Assembly (NCBI GenBank): GCA_031213475.1
Contig: JARUPZ010000010.1
Location: forward strand, 10,153,917 to 10,217,916
Direction of reading: 5' to 3'
Source: Nereocystis luetkeana
Taxonomy: Eukaryota > Sar > Phaeophyceae > Laminariales > Laminariaceae
DNA: 64,000 nt
Position numbers and translations under genes: made by a program. A model generated the notes under the pieces. That model was not told the DNA's origin. It worked only from the letters and a program-made list of their open reading frames with translations, and did not search any database. Numbering within the stretch: the stretch's first letter is position 1; each line of letters opens with the position of its first letter. This document shows, piece after piece, positions 46,541-60,833 of the stretch.

Positions 46541-48394
46541 GATGCAGTGCAGGTAGAAACAGCATGAGTGAATACTACACTACCATACCTGCTGCTACTA
46601 CTGCTCCTGTCATACTAAAACTTACATACAACGGCGACGTAGCACGAAAGTCGTACCATGAGTAGGGGGCATGACCACTATACTGTTACTCTTGATGTAC
46701 ATCACTACTACTACTACTACTTCGCATACTTCTTCTTAGATGTTCTGTAGTAAAGGTAGAAGCAGCATGCACGCTACAAATTACCTGGTACTAGACCACT
46801 ACGACTACTATTAATAACGATTTTGTAAATGTACAGGCTACGTATTAGATGCGGTTGAGGGCATCTACTGCTATTGGCCAGGTAGAAGCATGCAGAGCTA
46901 GACGGACCGAGGGAGCCAGTTTTGTGGTCACGTATGTACGTGTTCGGTGTGAGGTGTGTGGTGTACGTCAAAGGGCTAGGTGAAACATGTGTGACGCTCG
47001 ACAGACGTGTATCGTTGCTGGTGCTGTATCTGCTGCTGCTGAGGTTGATCAAATACGGGCGATTTCAAAATGATTGAAATTTTCAACGCAGAGAAAATTC
47101 AGCAGAGAAAAGTATCGTGCTCGTGCGGGATTGATTATTGTTGACTGCTCGCCACGACTCGCGAGCTCACGGGTGGGTTTCCAAGCCTGTTGCACCGAAA
47201 AAACAAATACACGAGACCACGATCACTCGATTGCTCGACCTGGTGAACACTGCACACACATACTATATGAATACTGCTGTTGTACAGCTGCTGCTATTGT
47301 AGTGAACTCCGTGGCTGCGCATTGCGTTTGAAATACGTACGGAGGACGTGTGAGTTCGGACGAATCGTCGTCCTGCCCCTACGCAGCTTCCAACTAATTG
47401 CACCTTTATCGAGATTATATATGTGGTCGTTCCTACTTCCTTGGTTGACAGGAATCACGGCCCACACACGCACACACACAAAATGCGCTAGCCGTGGCCG
47501 TTACAAAAGAGAGTGCTTGATGAACGACTGCTGCTGTGCCGTGGCTGCCTCTGTAGAGAGCTCGAGGGACGGTGGGATCAGACATGATACAGCAGCAGAC
47601 AGCAACAGACAAAAATATTTGAAATGATGGGGTCTCCATTGTCCTGCTTGGCTCTAGCAGGTCGGAATTATTCCCAGTAGTTATTTGCCAGAACTCGCGA
47701 CTTCGGAGGCCCAGAGCACGCGCCACGGACCTCGCCCGGGGCTCGCATTTGCACCGTGGTGTGCACGCGGGCTCCCTGTGTGCCACGCAGCCTAGAGTGC
47801 GAGAGAAGACCCGCGGCCGAACGAGAAAAGTAAAGCATTCCGGAAAAAAAGTCAATTTGATACTAAGTAATATACCAATTACTTCATAATTTTTTACCTG
47901 CGTGTCAAAAACAGCGTCAACAGTACAGAAAGGCCAACCGAAAACAGCACTACGTAATATTAATAGTAGTAGGAACCAGCTCCTCTGTATTTGTTGACGT
48001 ACAGGTATACATACAGTTGGGGCACGATGAAAAAGTTATCTGCATCTATTTGTCATGAAAAAAATCTAATGAATGTCAAATAAGTACTCACGGCAACAGC
48101 ACAGCCGACTCGTGGCAATACCCAGTAAAAATCTACTCGTACAGTAGCCTCTTCACGTCAATAGGTAGCAACATGTTTACACACGATTGAGGGCATCATG
48201 AAAAAAATATCTGCACCTGTCCTGAAATGTTTCTCTCTACGTTTAAATGACTGACTCCCAAAAGCAGTATAATATGCTCATGGTTAGAGCAATAGAATCG
48301 TGGCAACGGCAGCACAGTACTACCTACTACCAATGCTACTACTACTATTGCTACTATGCTAGATGCACACCGAAACTGGGTGGGTAGAGGCAGA

Positions 48395-49110
48395 CGGGCG
48401 GCAGAATGAGCCTGGCTCTGTCGCTCTTGCCCGGTTCAATTACCTGCTGCTGAGAGCGTGCGGCTGATACCTGCGTATAAAATAGACAACTGCTACCAAT
48501 TTCCCCCAGCTAACCAGTTTGTGGTGGCGTACGTGCTCGGTGTGAGGTGTGTAATGTACGTCAAAGGGGCTAGGATATATGACGCTCAACAGACGTTTAC
48601 TGCTGCTGCTGTATATACTGCTGCTGCCGCTGAGGTTGATAAAAAACCAAACTGGACAAGCGGGAAATTTCACAGTTTGTTGATATTTTCAACCCAGAGA
48701 AAAAGCAGCGGAGAAAATTCTTCGATGCTGAAAGTGCACGCAGCACACAGCTCGTCATATCATACGGCAATTTTAGTACAAATAGAATATCCAGCCAGGC
48801 AGTCGGGCGGTGTGGGCCATGCCCGGTCCCATACACCAAGGCAGTACAGCAAGAAGTATGGTCCTGGCTCTGTGGTTCTTGCCCGTTGCGATTACCTGCT
48901 GCTGAGGGCATGCGACTGGCTGTAGGTATAACACCAATACCGGGTACCAAAGTCTCCCAGGTAGGAGGACCGTTGTGGTCACGAACGTGCTCGGTGTTAG
49001 GCGTCAAAGGGCTTGGTGCAGCAGATACGACAGCAGACAGACAGATGCGTACTGCAGTTGCTGCTGTATGTCTGCTGTGCTGCTACTTCAGCTGAGGTTG
49101 AAAACATATG
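48395..49110. repeat. Tandem modules in block B copy 2
   Basis: Two modules of the family described at 19715-20530. A further partial module lies at 46905-47110. Confidence 0.65.
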
Positions 49111-49164
49111 TACAGCAGAGGGAAGGTTGAGGTTGGCGGGCTATTGACGAAAACAAAACAAAAT

Positions 49165-49375
49165 GTAGGAGTTTCCGTGTCACCTACTCGGCTCGGCGAG
49201 GCGGAAAGCAATCCCTTGTTTTTTAGAGCCATCTCAGCGACGTTCAATACCCCGAGCACCGCCACGGTGCTGGGCTGGGATCCAGACATGCGTGGTAATG
49301 TACCCACGGCCCCCTTGCTTGCCCCGCAGCCGAAAGTGCGAGAAATAACCATCGGCCGCCGGAGAGCAGCACGCC
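49165..49375 (-). other. Conserved GC-rich segment, copy 2
   Basis: Partner of 20590-20790 with the open frame kept on the minus strand and the hairpin only partly paired (CCGAGCACCG / GGTGCTGGG). Confidence 0.4.
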
Positions 49376-49404
49376 TAAAAAAAAATGCATCTTATACATA
49401 TACA

Positions 49405-49654
49405 GATACTATTACATGTGGCTGATATATCAGTCATGGTGTATGCCAGGGGCGAACCTCACTCAAGCATCACGTACTATTTTAGTATGTAGTGTGTCCT
49501 ATTTACGTACTATTTTTAGTATGTAGATTCCTCTGGGTCCACATCATGTGGCGGCAAAATCAAATTACGAAGATCTCACGAAATATCGATAATATCCCCG
49601 GAAAAAAAGCCCGCGCCTCAGGGATAGATGAAAGGAATCGTTTGCCGCACTCTT
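49405..49654. other. Spacer between block B and unit U copy 2
   Basis: Contains a local repeat (ACGTACTATTTTAGTATGTAG, seen twice between 49470 and 49527 with slight variation). No gene. Confidence 0.5.
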
Positions 49655-50399
49655 TTTCAAAACCATATGACTGGTTATACCGAATAAAACGATTAAAGTC
49701 GACTTTCCAGATCCAGTTTTTTTCAATAGTTTAATCAAATTTGACGTTTTCAAAAAACCAAAACACCGCGTTAAGAAAATGTTAAGAAATATCCAAATCC
49801 GTTGAGATTTTAGAGATCACGAACGTGCACCGATCCCAAAAAACGCAACAAGTTTTTTTTCCGGTTTATCTAGGATAAAAGGCTCAGAGAAGAAAAACGA
49901 ATACAAAATCTCCGTGGAGACCTACGCCTAATGACGGGGCGTTTGCCGGTGTCTTTGGATTTCGGAACAACTGCCTCCACCCCGAGTAAATTGCTCCAGT
50001 TCACATACTCAGACCATCTCCCTCACGGGAGTTCGAGGGACCCCTTCGGTCAAAATAATATGTACTTGAGTCCTTTTGGGGAAAATGTTTGTTGTCTGTT
50101 TAGAGCAGCAATACTATTTCTGGTACAATAGCGCCGTACTCAGACCATCTCTCAACCAAGGTACAGGGTTTTCGTTATTGCCTCTATAAATAGGACGCGT
50201 TGGGGTCCTTCGATTTGCAGGGGGGGGCTAACGTTGGTATGTTTGCATCATCAAACGCATTTGCTCAGCAGCAAGAATTATGATCATTCCGGAGCTCCTG
50301 TTTGGTGTTTTCATCTTGCCGTGACCGTGTACGGGTAGGACGCTACGGGCGGTCGAACTAGAGGCCCAGGTAGATTATCTCACCACAGTAGCGCTATTA

Positions 50400-50498
50400 C
50401 GGGGGACCATAGTTAATAGGACCTATGTTATACATAAAAACCTATATATTTCACCATTTTTACTAACAATATTTGGTCCTATTAACTATGGTCCCCCG
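50400..50498. mobile_element. 99-bp TIR element, copy in unit U copy 2
   Basis: Same element as 754-852 with the same perfect terminal repeats and TA flanks (50398-50399 and 50499-50500). It differs by about one base internally and by one base just outside the right end. Confidence 0.85.
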
Positions 50499-51677
50499 TA
50501 ATAGTCGTTTTCGTCGATCTCCTAATTAAAACAATATCAGCAGCCTGGGAAACTTCCATTTTTCAGGCTCGTTCATGTATATGGATAGCAGAGGTATGGG
50601 GAGTCGGTTTTTGGTAAGAGACCCTCTATGTACATGATGCAAAAGGCGTTGGATTAGTCCGGCGCCTGACACACTACAAAAATATGTACATGACCTAAGC
50701 TCTCTAAAGCTGCCAAGAGGGGATTAGTATGAGCATTAGAACTGGAAAAAAAAAGGTTTTCGGTAGGGAGTCATAAAAGGTCCAAAATTTGCCAGAAATA
50801 GTTTTGCAACTGAAAAAAAAACAGCTTGTTTTTTTTCAAAAGCCTGCTGTGCTTTTAATTTGTTTGCCCGAAGGCGCCCCAGAGCGGTGGGTGATGGGGC
50901 AATCTTCTTGTGCGTCCGGCGCCAGACTTATCCGACGACTTTTCCATCACGAAAAATGCCTCGGACTAAAACACAACTCCCGATACCTCTGCTACCCATA
51001 GACGAGTTTGAAGAAATGGAGTTTCTCAGGCTGCAGCTGATGTATACTGTTTTAATGATTAGACTCAGATTTTCGCCGACAACGCCGAGCTTTACTAGTA
51101 GTAGGCGAACCTGCTTGGGCCTCTAGTTCCACCGTCCGTCCGCAGCATCCTACTCCGCCACAGCAGAAAGTAGGTTTGGGGTGCTACCCGTTCGTCTACT
51201 GCCCGAAATACCCGACGGGTTTACCCGGACGGGCACTACCCGTCCCCTAGTCCGAGTCCAACCCAAACCCCGCCGGGTACTTTGGGCCGGGTAACCGGGT
51301 ACCCAGTTAGCAACGTGTCCCCGGGCTGAGTATCCCTGACAATCGCCCCAGAAACCCTCGAAACACGCAAGCGATCTAGCAGGACTACACTCTCACAAGC
51401 ACTCGTACTAGCTTTGGAGTTACAGCGCGTGCGTCAAGATGATGAGCTCGAAGGAATCGGCCAGTAGCAGCAGGAGGGAAGCAGCTACAGCAGTACCTCT
51501 GCGGAGATTTTGTTTCGTTTACACTGTATCCACGTGTACTACAGCAGTACTTAATACTGGTATAATACGTACCTGATACACGCGTACAGTTGTTTTATTG
51601 CTCGGTTTATAAGGAGAGGACTGGCATGTCATCGTATTAAACACGAGAGGCGCAACATACACACGAAAGCAATCCAG

Positions 51678-52009
51678 ATTGTTTTTTGTTTCTTTCCATC
51701 GTCTTTGTTATCTTCCCCGTTCTGGCTCCTGCTCCCTCCTAGTCGTAACTCAGATTCGGGTCACTAAGTAAGTAGGCTCTCCCCCCCTTTCCCCACTACG
51801 GTATTGTACGTGCTTTCCATTTTTGAGAGTTCAGCACCTTCTTCTCTCGTCGATTCCCGTCGAACTGTGCCTATGTACCCACGCTGAAATAGGCGCTCTC
51901 GATAAGTTGGTATCATTGAAGGATAGATAACGACACACGGAGACTCGAACCGTCGATCTCATCCTTAGGAGTATTCGAGGTTAGTCATTAGACCGCCGGG
52001 GCGACCGGC
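51678..52009 (-). mobile_element. tRNA-derived SINE, copy in unit U copy 2
   Basis: Duplicate of 2031-2361. The B box is intact. The A tail is interrupted by other bases, and the anticodon-arm region carries several changes, as expected of an unconstrained tRNA-like head. Confidence 0.6.
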
Positions 52010-53326
52010 TATTCATATTGAAAGAGACACACAAGAGGAAGAGGAAGGAAGAAAGAAGGAGGCGTGCCCCCCCCGGAGCAGATACGATCGACAGTAGACA
52101 ACACTAATGGAACAAAAGAACCAATACAACGACACAAGCAGAAAGGACCACCAAGAGCAGGTGCGCCAACCACCAAGGCAAACAATCATGACATCTTCCA
52201 TTTTGATAACGATAGGAATAAGAGCGAAATGACAGGAGGACAGAAAAATCAAAGCGCAACAAAAGCACCTTCGAGGCAGCCGCAGCTGTTTATGGCACGA
52301 GTAGCAGAGACAAGTTCTACCCACTATTCGGCCTGGTACCTGGCTGACCTGTCTGCCGTCTCCTTCCTGCTTTCGTCAACCGCGGTTTCCCTGTGGCCGT
52401 TGCCTCCCCTCTCCCCATCCCCTTGGATGCTCCCCACATAACGGATGCGAACGTCACTCGATTGGGTAGCCGCGCCTCGTTTTGCCGCGCCACGGCCCCT
52501 GCAAAGAAGAGCCGTCGTTACAATGCTTAATCCGACTTGTCATCTTCGGGTCTCGGTCGCGTAATTTTTTGTCTTGCTCCGTGCGGGACCATATGGTTGT
52601 ACACACTGCTGTACCAGTATACGCATGCTGAACAATAGAAATAAAAAACTCGCAACCAATGACAAATCACCACCACGCGTCGGAGACAGGATGGCGGGGA
52701 GCGAGGCGGGGCGTTGCCCCACCCCGTACCCCATTCGCTGACAGCTCCGTGTTCGTGCCAAGCATTGCCTCTCCGACTCCGTGAATTATTGACAGGATGG
52801 ATTTTTACAGCGTTTACAGCAACCAGACCAGAGTGGATCAGCCTGCCCTGCCGTTCATGCCGCCACATGCAGACAGCGCTTATGCAGAAGAACGAGTATT
52901 AGTATATAGCGGCAGCAGTAATGGTTTTAGTAGTAGTAGTAGTAGTAGTAACGTAGTAACGTAGTAGTAGTCTTAGGAGTCTTCTAGAGGTGTTCTCCTC
53001 CGAGCACTCGCGGCCATCGAGTACTCGCCAAAGCTGGGGGGGAAACCGGTGTACTCGCGAACGTTTGCGGCTATTGTTGGAGCGTAGCCGAATACCCGCA
53101 GTTCCGACTACCCGGGTACCCGGGTACCCGGGACCGTATTTGACCTTGTTCGGTTCTTAACGTGGCATTGAACAGAGATTAATTGGTAACGCTGCGGGGG
53201 CAAACTTTGACGGGAAACGTGCGACAATGATCTACATGTATATTCCATAAACAGACCACGAGGTACTACGTACTATACCCCATATTGACTTTTTTTCTGT
53301 TGTGTTTTTTTTTCCCGAGAAGAATT

Positions 53327-53373
53327 TTTCTACTCCAGAGCTGTTGGAGCCTGTGCTGTGACCGCGGACTGAA
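53327..53373 (+). mobile_element. Short stub resembling the LINE 3' end, copy 2
   Basis: Duplicate of 3676-3723 with two or three substitutions. Confidence 0.5.
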
Positions 53374-54559
53374 ATTTTGGCGACCAGTTAATATGATAAC
53401 AATCAACACCAGCATATCAACTGTACATACCTGGTATGTGTTATCGTGTGTTCAAAGCAGACGGATCAGGCATGATCGATGCTTAGAATAAGGTAGAGAG
53501 CGAATTCGATGCGCTACGCGCGTCGCGTGCAATGCTCTGTCGCTTGGCCAAGTCTCTGAATCCGGCCGTGATTCGAGTAAAAGCAACCGTCCTCCTGTTG
53601 TTTGGCACGTTTTCATTCGATTGTATTGAGCCGCTGAGTATATGCACGATTGACTACCATGACCACCGATGTTTGTCATGGCGGTGGCGGTGCTGTGTGT
53701 TCGTTTAGGGTGGGTACCTGTATCTCTCGATCGCCACTGGGGTCCTCAGCAACCGCTGATTTTTCCTGGTGATTTAGCCTCATTTTTCTGTGACAGGACC
53801 ACTTTACGGTCCTCTCCACTCCATTAGTGTGCATATTACTATTACTATTCGTAATGACCTACCACCCTGCCGCCATTTGTGTAACCTGATTTTCAGACGT
53901 ACTCAAACTCAGATTTAGGGTACTTTCTGACCCACTACGGAAGTGCTCTCTTAAAGACTACGATGCAAGATGACGTCGCATGCAGTACCGCGAGAACATG
54001 GGAAGAGCTCTTACTTGCACTATTTAATATCGTCCACGCTGCTGTTGGTGACTGCTGCATGACCGGCATGGGCACGGACGACGCGGTGGACCACTACAGT
54101 AGTAGTTTAGTAGCGACCTCAACCGATAGAGCTGAATACAAGGATGGAGATGTAGGAAAGCACAGCGGTGACCGCAATCCGGCAAACGGATCGTATGCTT
54201 TAGTTTATCGCCAGGGGCCGGGCGCAATAAGACGAACCGAGGGCACCGTGGCAACATGTAGGCAGCGCAGGCGTTTGACCTATGGGACACTCTTGGGAGA
54301 TATATCATGACCCGTACGTACTTAGTCATGTATATACAATAGCGAGACATACTGACAGCCTTGTTGTGATCAATCAACATGCGGCCTACCTTTACGAGTA
54401 TTCGACGCCCTCCGCTATTGCCCCGCTGCGCCCCCTGCGCCCGCTGCACACACCGTCGGTCGTACCGCGCCGCAAAGGGGGAGCTCGACACGGAAGGGAA
54501 AGGCAATACTTCTGCCAAGACGGTGGTGGCCCGAGTGAAAGGTGTGTTTTTCTCAAGAG

Positions 54560-54590
<31 letters not shown>

Positions 54591-56457
54591 CGATCGTCGT
54601 GTCGTGTTGACCCACGCAAGAGAAAAAACGCTTTACAAACTCTTACAAGTAAGGTTTTAGTGACGCAACGCAGTAGACGGTATCATACCAGGTGCCTGGT
54701 ACCAGATGTACTGTTTGTACGAGAGCAATGAGTCAGCGCCTACGATTGAGTACAATACGAAACAGATGAGGGTGTAAAACGTGACCCAGCCGCCTGGCCA
54801 GTAGTACTATGAAAAGGCATGATAACACCTAGCCGCCGACGTCAGTCAACTACCGGTAGCTGAAGGCTTTTCAACCAATCGCTCCCTGCTAAAATCACCA
54901 CCAGATCTCTCGGGTTATATGACAAACACATGTGCAATTTCCGACACCAGAAAAATAGTACCGGAATATATTGTTGGATCGCCCAGTGTTCTTATTTTCT
55001 TGAGCGATCCTTCGCCGTAGCAACAGCAGCAGCAATAATATGTACCAGGTGTAGGTGCAAAGGCCCTGCTGCTGACGCCCCATCGTTAAAACAAAGAGAT
55101 TCCAAGACCGTTGAACAATGGAAGGGTCGGGTGAATACATCATTTACTCGTCGTCTAGAAAATACGCGGCTCTCAATATTTGAGGACCGACGACGGCAGG
55201 GTTGTAAAACAATCGAGAGCAGCTCCGTATTGGTTTCGAAACCGCGAGAGGCAGGTATTCAAGGAGTGCAGCTGTTCGTAACAAAGGTAACCATAGCGCG
55301 TCGCGGCGAAGAGGTCCCTTGTATTTCAGCGTCCCTTATCAGAGCTTTCCCCGCTTGAAAGGGTCCGGTCGTTCAAGGGACTACAACAGGGGTCCGGGAC
55401 AACGGCATGCAGAGTAGGGAACGGGGAGACGGCGCACGGTGGTAAACCCCTAGTCCAAAGTCAACATGTGGCACTTGGGAGTATCTAACTAGCCTTCTAG
55501 CAATCTTTGTGGTGTTGTTCGAGCGGAATAAAGCGTGTTGGCCCATTGGGGTTCCTCTGGGAGTGTGGCGTTCTAGGAAACATGATGCGCAGATGTGAGA
55601 GGTCCCGTCCATGCCTTTTTCCGTTATCGACGGGTCCCTTTCAAGGGGTTAACCAGCTGTGTACCTGGTGCATACTCGTACCGTGTATATTATTGCGGCG
55701 TACAGTACGTTAATACGATGGTCCCGCTCCGCTGTATACGTAGCACGTATTGCGTTGGCTCCTACCGAGCACAGAGGAGGCAGAGCGACAAACCCTTGAA
55801 GGTCCCGAAGGGAGCAATGGTAGTTTGCACGGCACGGAGGGAGCTCATATCACGAAACATAACATACCATGGTATACGTGTCAGCGGTTGTTGGGAGAGC
55901 GCGTTCGGACGTGGGGTAATATCATACCAGGTACGTATCAACCTGGACCAACGGACTAGCGTATTGCCCTGGACCAACGGGTCAACGTATGAGTTGAGAG
56001 TACACGCTGGGGGGGTGCAAATATTGGTTCCGATATACATTTTTTCTCGATCCGGTGTCCGAAGTGTCACACCCGAGTTTATCTCAACCGGCGAAGTGCT
56101 GCAAAGCTCTGGTGGCTTTCCGCACCGCGAGCAGTACAAATAGTAGCAGGAGAATGATGCTAGGTAACTGGCACGATTTCTACTGTACTATAGCTCCAGA
56201 AACTAAAACAGGTACACTGTGGGGAGCGGTGCTCAAGGGTATTTCATCTCTGGCATTGCGTGACTGCAGCAAATTTGGATAGCCGGTACCTGATACATAC
56301 TATTAATGGTAGAGATTGGTACCGGATAAAAAAACAATCAACAGAGGTTTTTGGAATCCAGTGCGGCGCATCCCCCACCCCGCACACCCAACATTCACAC
56401 ACGGTAAACACACACGACACGGTGTATCTCGCATGCCCCACACGCCACCACTCCAAC

Positions 56458-56625
56458 ATGAGCCAAGCGGTGGCTTTCGTCGATGACGTGGATGCGGCAA
56501 AGGATAGCAGCAGCTCAGGCGAACAATTCTTGTTGAGTCGGACAGAAGGCGCCGGCCCCGAGTCAAAAGGAAAACGACCCAGTCGGTCACTACAATCCCA
56601 ACCTCACGCATGCCGTTGTGTATAG
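56458..56625 (+). CDS. Candidate small ORF, duplicate of 6803-6973
   Basis: 55-residue version of the frame at 6803, with one Asp codon missing and Ser-to-Phe, Ala-to-Gly and Arg-to-Gln changes. The frame stays open to the same stop. Confidence 0.3.
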   Translation: MSQAVAFVDDVDAAKDSSSSGEQFLLSRTEGAGPESKGKRPSRSLQSQPHACRCV

Positions 56626-57306
56626 AGTATATGCTTACGCGTCAAATATTGCACTGACCGCCGCAAAATCCCCACGTATTTTGTCCGCTTTCACTGATTG
56701 CCCGATACCAGGTATGTCTTTACCACTTATTTTCACCATTCCAAGGGATTTTTTTCCCCCTCATTGCAGGTGCATTATTTACTGTAGTACCGCGGCTTGG
56801 TCCCTGTAAAATTGACTGCTGTTGTACGAGTACACCGTACACGAGGCTCTCGCTATGTAACAAATCGCGCTGGTGGGTATTTGTAACTACCGTCAATCGT
56901 GTGCGTGCGATGCTGCGAGCTTCGATATATCTTCTCTTCGATATCTCGGTCTCGCCGTCGCAAACGCTTCCTCTCGACTACCTCCCTAGGCGGGTCGCCT
57001 TTAGCCTCTTCCACCCCGTCCACCTTGCCTCGTCTGGATACGAATATAGTACAGCAGCGAGCGCAGCAGCAGTTTTGATACAGCAGTACAATACGGCAAC
57101 CAACAAAAAGTCGGCTTAAGAACGCCAGATACCATGTACCTTTCTTTTCGCGGGTTGATTACTTACCAGACTAGTAGCTGCAGTAGGTGTAGTTGTTGTA
57201 TTACGGCAGTAATACTGTTGTACAATGGTACGAGGTACGTACCAGTCTGCTCAGAAGCGAGCCTGGAAGAGATTGTATGCGTATATAGATATCATACATA
57301 AATACA

Positions 57307-57315
57307 TACCTGGTA
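57307..57315. other. TA-CCTGG-TA insertion relative to copy 1
   Basis: TACCTGGTA here against TA at 7656-7657 in copy 1, with matching flanks. The insertion is in copy 2 this time, so the process acts in both directions after the duplication. Confidence 0.95.
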
Positions 57316-60300
57316 GACTACTAAAAGTACGTCGTACTGCTGTATACTGCTTGTATGTATCCAAGAACTGAGTTTCTCTACAGTATAATGAGTATTCATA
57401 GGCTTGGATCAGTACTGAAACGATAATCGACGACACGAAGTAGGGTCGGGACAAGAAAACCCCGACAGAAGCACCCACTACCAGTATCCAAACTCCAAAA
57501 ACATCACTTACGATGCTGACAATCAATGTGTTTCACGCTGTTCGTTGAAAATCTCAATCTAAAACGAGTAAAATATCTCAATTCCCAAACAGAATTCCCG
57601 AAAACAAATAAAAAGAGTTCCAAAACTTCAAGTTGCTGCTCTAGGGATTAATACGCCGTTATAGGTGCCGCTCACTACAAACCTCACCAAAACAATCCTT
57701 TATAAAACATCAACATGTCTTTCTATAGGCAGTGGTAGAAGTAGAACCAGGTACCAATTATTAAGGTGCGTAGAAGGAAAACAAGCGAGAGGTGTATTCC
57801 GTCCGCTTTCTTATGAATCAATCTGGGGCCCCATCAAGGCTCCCATTCGAAAATATAGGAAATACACAACCCGCCGCATCTCCGCAGAGCTCATACAGTT
57901 ACACATAGTCGACGTTGACGTAAGTATCCATACAATCCTACATACTGCTCCGACTATTAGTGCTACTGCTACGACTACTACTAAGAACACTAACAGTTCT
58001 GCCTTGACGAGGCAGAGATACGCGCAACGAGTGCAGTAGTACGTAACGAATGACACAAACTACGAAACTACACCAGGACACAGGCAGGCTGGTTGAAGGA
58101 AAATGCCCCAAATGGTGTCCGCCACGAATGCCGCATGCAATAGCTACTTGGATGCTACACATTTAGAAATATCATACTGACCGCCATGAACAGCGAAAGA
58201 GGACGACATAGGCAGATTTGGTTTTAAGGACCTAGGGCTGGCGCTAGCCGGCAAATGTGTGTCCCTACCGACCACAGGCCTTAAAAAAGGCTATCAGGAG
58301 TTTTGGCAGGAAGAAGCACTTACTTTTCATAAACGAGTCGGTTTCAGGTCCTCCAAGGCATGTCTGCAAAAATAGTTCGCGCATATATACGAAGAATATT
58401 GGCTGGGTGGGGCCAATCGCAAGACATGTTCAATACCCAAAGTTGATCCTACAATGAAATATCGTATTTTGTACACTCGTACCAAACAGAATTGACCAAA
58501 GTTCACGCCACTTGTTGGAGCTGTGTGATTTTGTTCACACGTGTTCTATTAGCCCTTGCCAAATCGCCAACGAAAGGGGTTTAGTGTGTTTGCCAGGTAT
58601 GTATTTTCGCCGTAAAATTGGGATCCCCCAAGACCCAAATAGAATAATCACTAGCGCCAAATTACCTCACAAAAAATATACCTGGACTGTTTTTTTAAAC
58701 TATAGAGGCATCTGTTAACGGCTTGGCAGGGGCGCGTTATAGAATACGTGCAAAAAAACAGAATCGATCTCCAAAACACAGCGTCGACTTGCGACGCTAA
58801 AAAAAACGAATGCGGCTTGAATCAGCCTGTAGGTAGTGGTGGAGAGGTGGCAAATGATGGAGATGCACATATCGTATATATAGGTTTAATTTGAAAAAAA
58901 AAACAGCTGTATGATCGAGGATATCCTCGAACGATACATTTATGTACCTGGTACATAACAAGCGCGAAAATCGAAGGTTATGTTCTGTAGGGTATGTACA
59001 CAACCATAAGGGGGTATTTTCCCGGGTACTTCCCGTACCCAGAACTTCTGGTTCGTAGCCTCAGGCAACGGTAGCGCAGACTGCACGGCAGTCTATGGAT
59101 GTAGTTTCAGGTCATGTATGATTGGCCTCCCACAGAGTAGGGGCAGAGAAAAAGTGAGCCTTGTGCGTCACCACGTACAACCTCAGATGTCAAGAGTCAC
59201 ATAATCCACAATAGGCACAGGTACCCACCGGTACGTAACTGTCGTTTGAAGAGACCAAACGAACACCCTCCCTGGCTCTTTACATAACAGTGACGAACGA
59301 AAATATACAGAACGTAAGTCCTTGGCCTACATCAACCACGGAGTGATGACAAGAGGAAACTCATCCCGACGACGACAAGCTAAAACCTCCCCCTCAATCC
59401 CACACAAACTACTGCAATCGCGGGAAAGATTGCAGTAGTCGCACCAAAAAAATAAAAACTAAGCATTCTGCTGAGAGTAGGGTGGTTGATGGCCGTTTAT
59501 GGCCTCCGATGGCGTCTAATCTAAGCGGAGTTTCGTATTAGGCATCCTGTGGGCACGCGAATAGTACACCTTGCCACGGAGCAGCGTCAGCGACCAAGCA
59601 GGATCGATCTTGGGCTACCGCTCACGATTATTATCGCGGGCTTCGCCCCGGGAACCGACTCTATCCCAACGATGCACCTCTAGGCTGTGAGTCCTGGGCG
59701 GGGAGAGTAGGCTCCATACGCTGGATGGCCTCAAGCGAAACGCCAAATTTTGTTTCGAGAATTCTTCGACAACTCCAAACAGACCCAAAACGTCGATGGG
59801 GCAGAAATCTCGACACACACGTCAAACTCCGCAGATTCCTTGCGAATGCAGCCTACTGATACGGGTTCGGGACGATTGGCACTGGATTATCAACGCCAGC
59901 CCGAGTCCGAGGGCTTGGCTCAGAAATGGTTTGATCGGCTCGATCAGAGCTGAGGACCGGTGATCTAACTCTGGGTGTGATTTTGCTTCATTCCAAGGAT
60001 TTAGTTTTTTTTCGCTCCTCACGTTACGGGCGACCGTCGAACTTTGTACCAAGATCAACCTGAATTAGTGATTCGGGTGGCTTTATTTCTTTCCGTGGGG
60101 ACCTGTAGTTCCCGGTCGGCAATCCGAGTATCCTCCATCCTCGGACAAGCACTGGAAATTTGTGCTATTGTGTGCCAATTAGTGGCGAATAAATTAAGTT
60201 GTGATTATTTATTTATTTTGGCCTACAGTTACGCCGCCAACAACCATCAGGTGACATTCAGAAAAGAAGCGCGTACTCCACTTCGGGACTGCTCCCCTGA

Positions 60301-60399
60301 TATTTGATGCGGACCTGGTTCTAATTCTACTCCTGCCTGATGGCAACCATAGCCTCGAGCTACTCCTCGTCGTGATCCAGCCAACCCATTTCATGAGCT

Positions 60400-60826
60400 G
60401 ATCGATTGTAGTAGTATTTGTAGCAGTAGGAGTACTAGTTGTAGTACATAGTAGTAGCAGTAGTAGTAGCAGCAGCAGTAGTAGCAGGAGAAGTACCCCT
60501 TGTAGAACATTGTAGTCGTAGTACGTAGCAGTAGCAGTAGGAGTATTTGTGTAGTTCATAGTAGTATACTGGTACAGTATTAGTTGTTGTAGTAGTGGCA
60601 GTCTTATATGGTAGTAGTTCTAGGAGTAGTAGTTGCAGTTAGCAGCAGTAGTATTAATAGCAGCAGTAGCAGTGGTAGTACTGCTGGTAGTAGTAGGAAT
60701 AGTAGTTCTAGGAGTAGTAGTTGTAGTTAGTAGCTGTAGTATTAATAGTAGCAGTAGCAGTGGTAGTATTAATAGTAGCAGCAGCAGTGGTACTAGCAGC
60801 AATAGTAGTAGCAGTATCGGTAGACG
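60400..60826. repeat. Imperfect trinucleotide tract, copy 2
   Basis: Duplicate of 12215-12660, shorter by the TACTGGTA insertion and one repeat unit. It ends 8 bp before the ATG at 60834. Confidence 0.85.
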
Positions 60827-60833
60827 TAGAGCG

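Larger units (their letters stand above)
46058..49404. repeat. Diverged duplicated block B, copy 2
   Basis: Direct-orientation partner of 17316-20816, ending 250 bp before unit U copy 2. The order in the window is therefore U, B, unique DNA, B, U. TACCTGGTA sites are at 46353 and 46782, and TATTAATA motifs occur near 46808 and 47970. No gene was recognised. Confidence 0.85.
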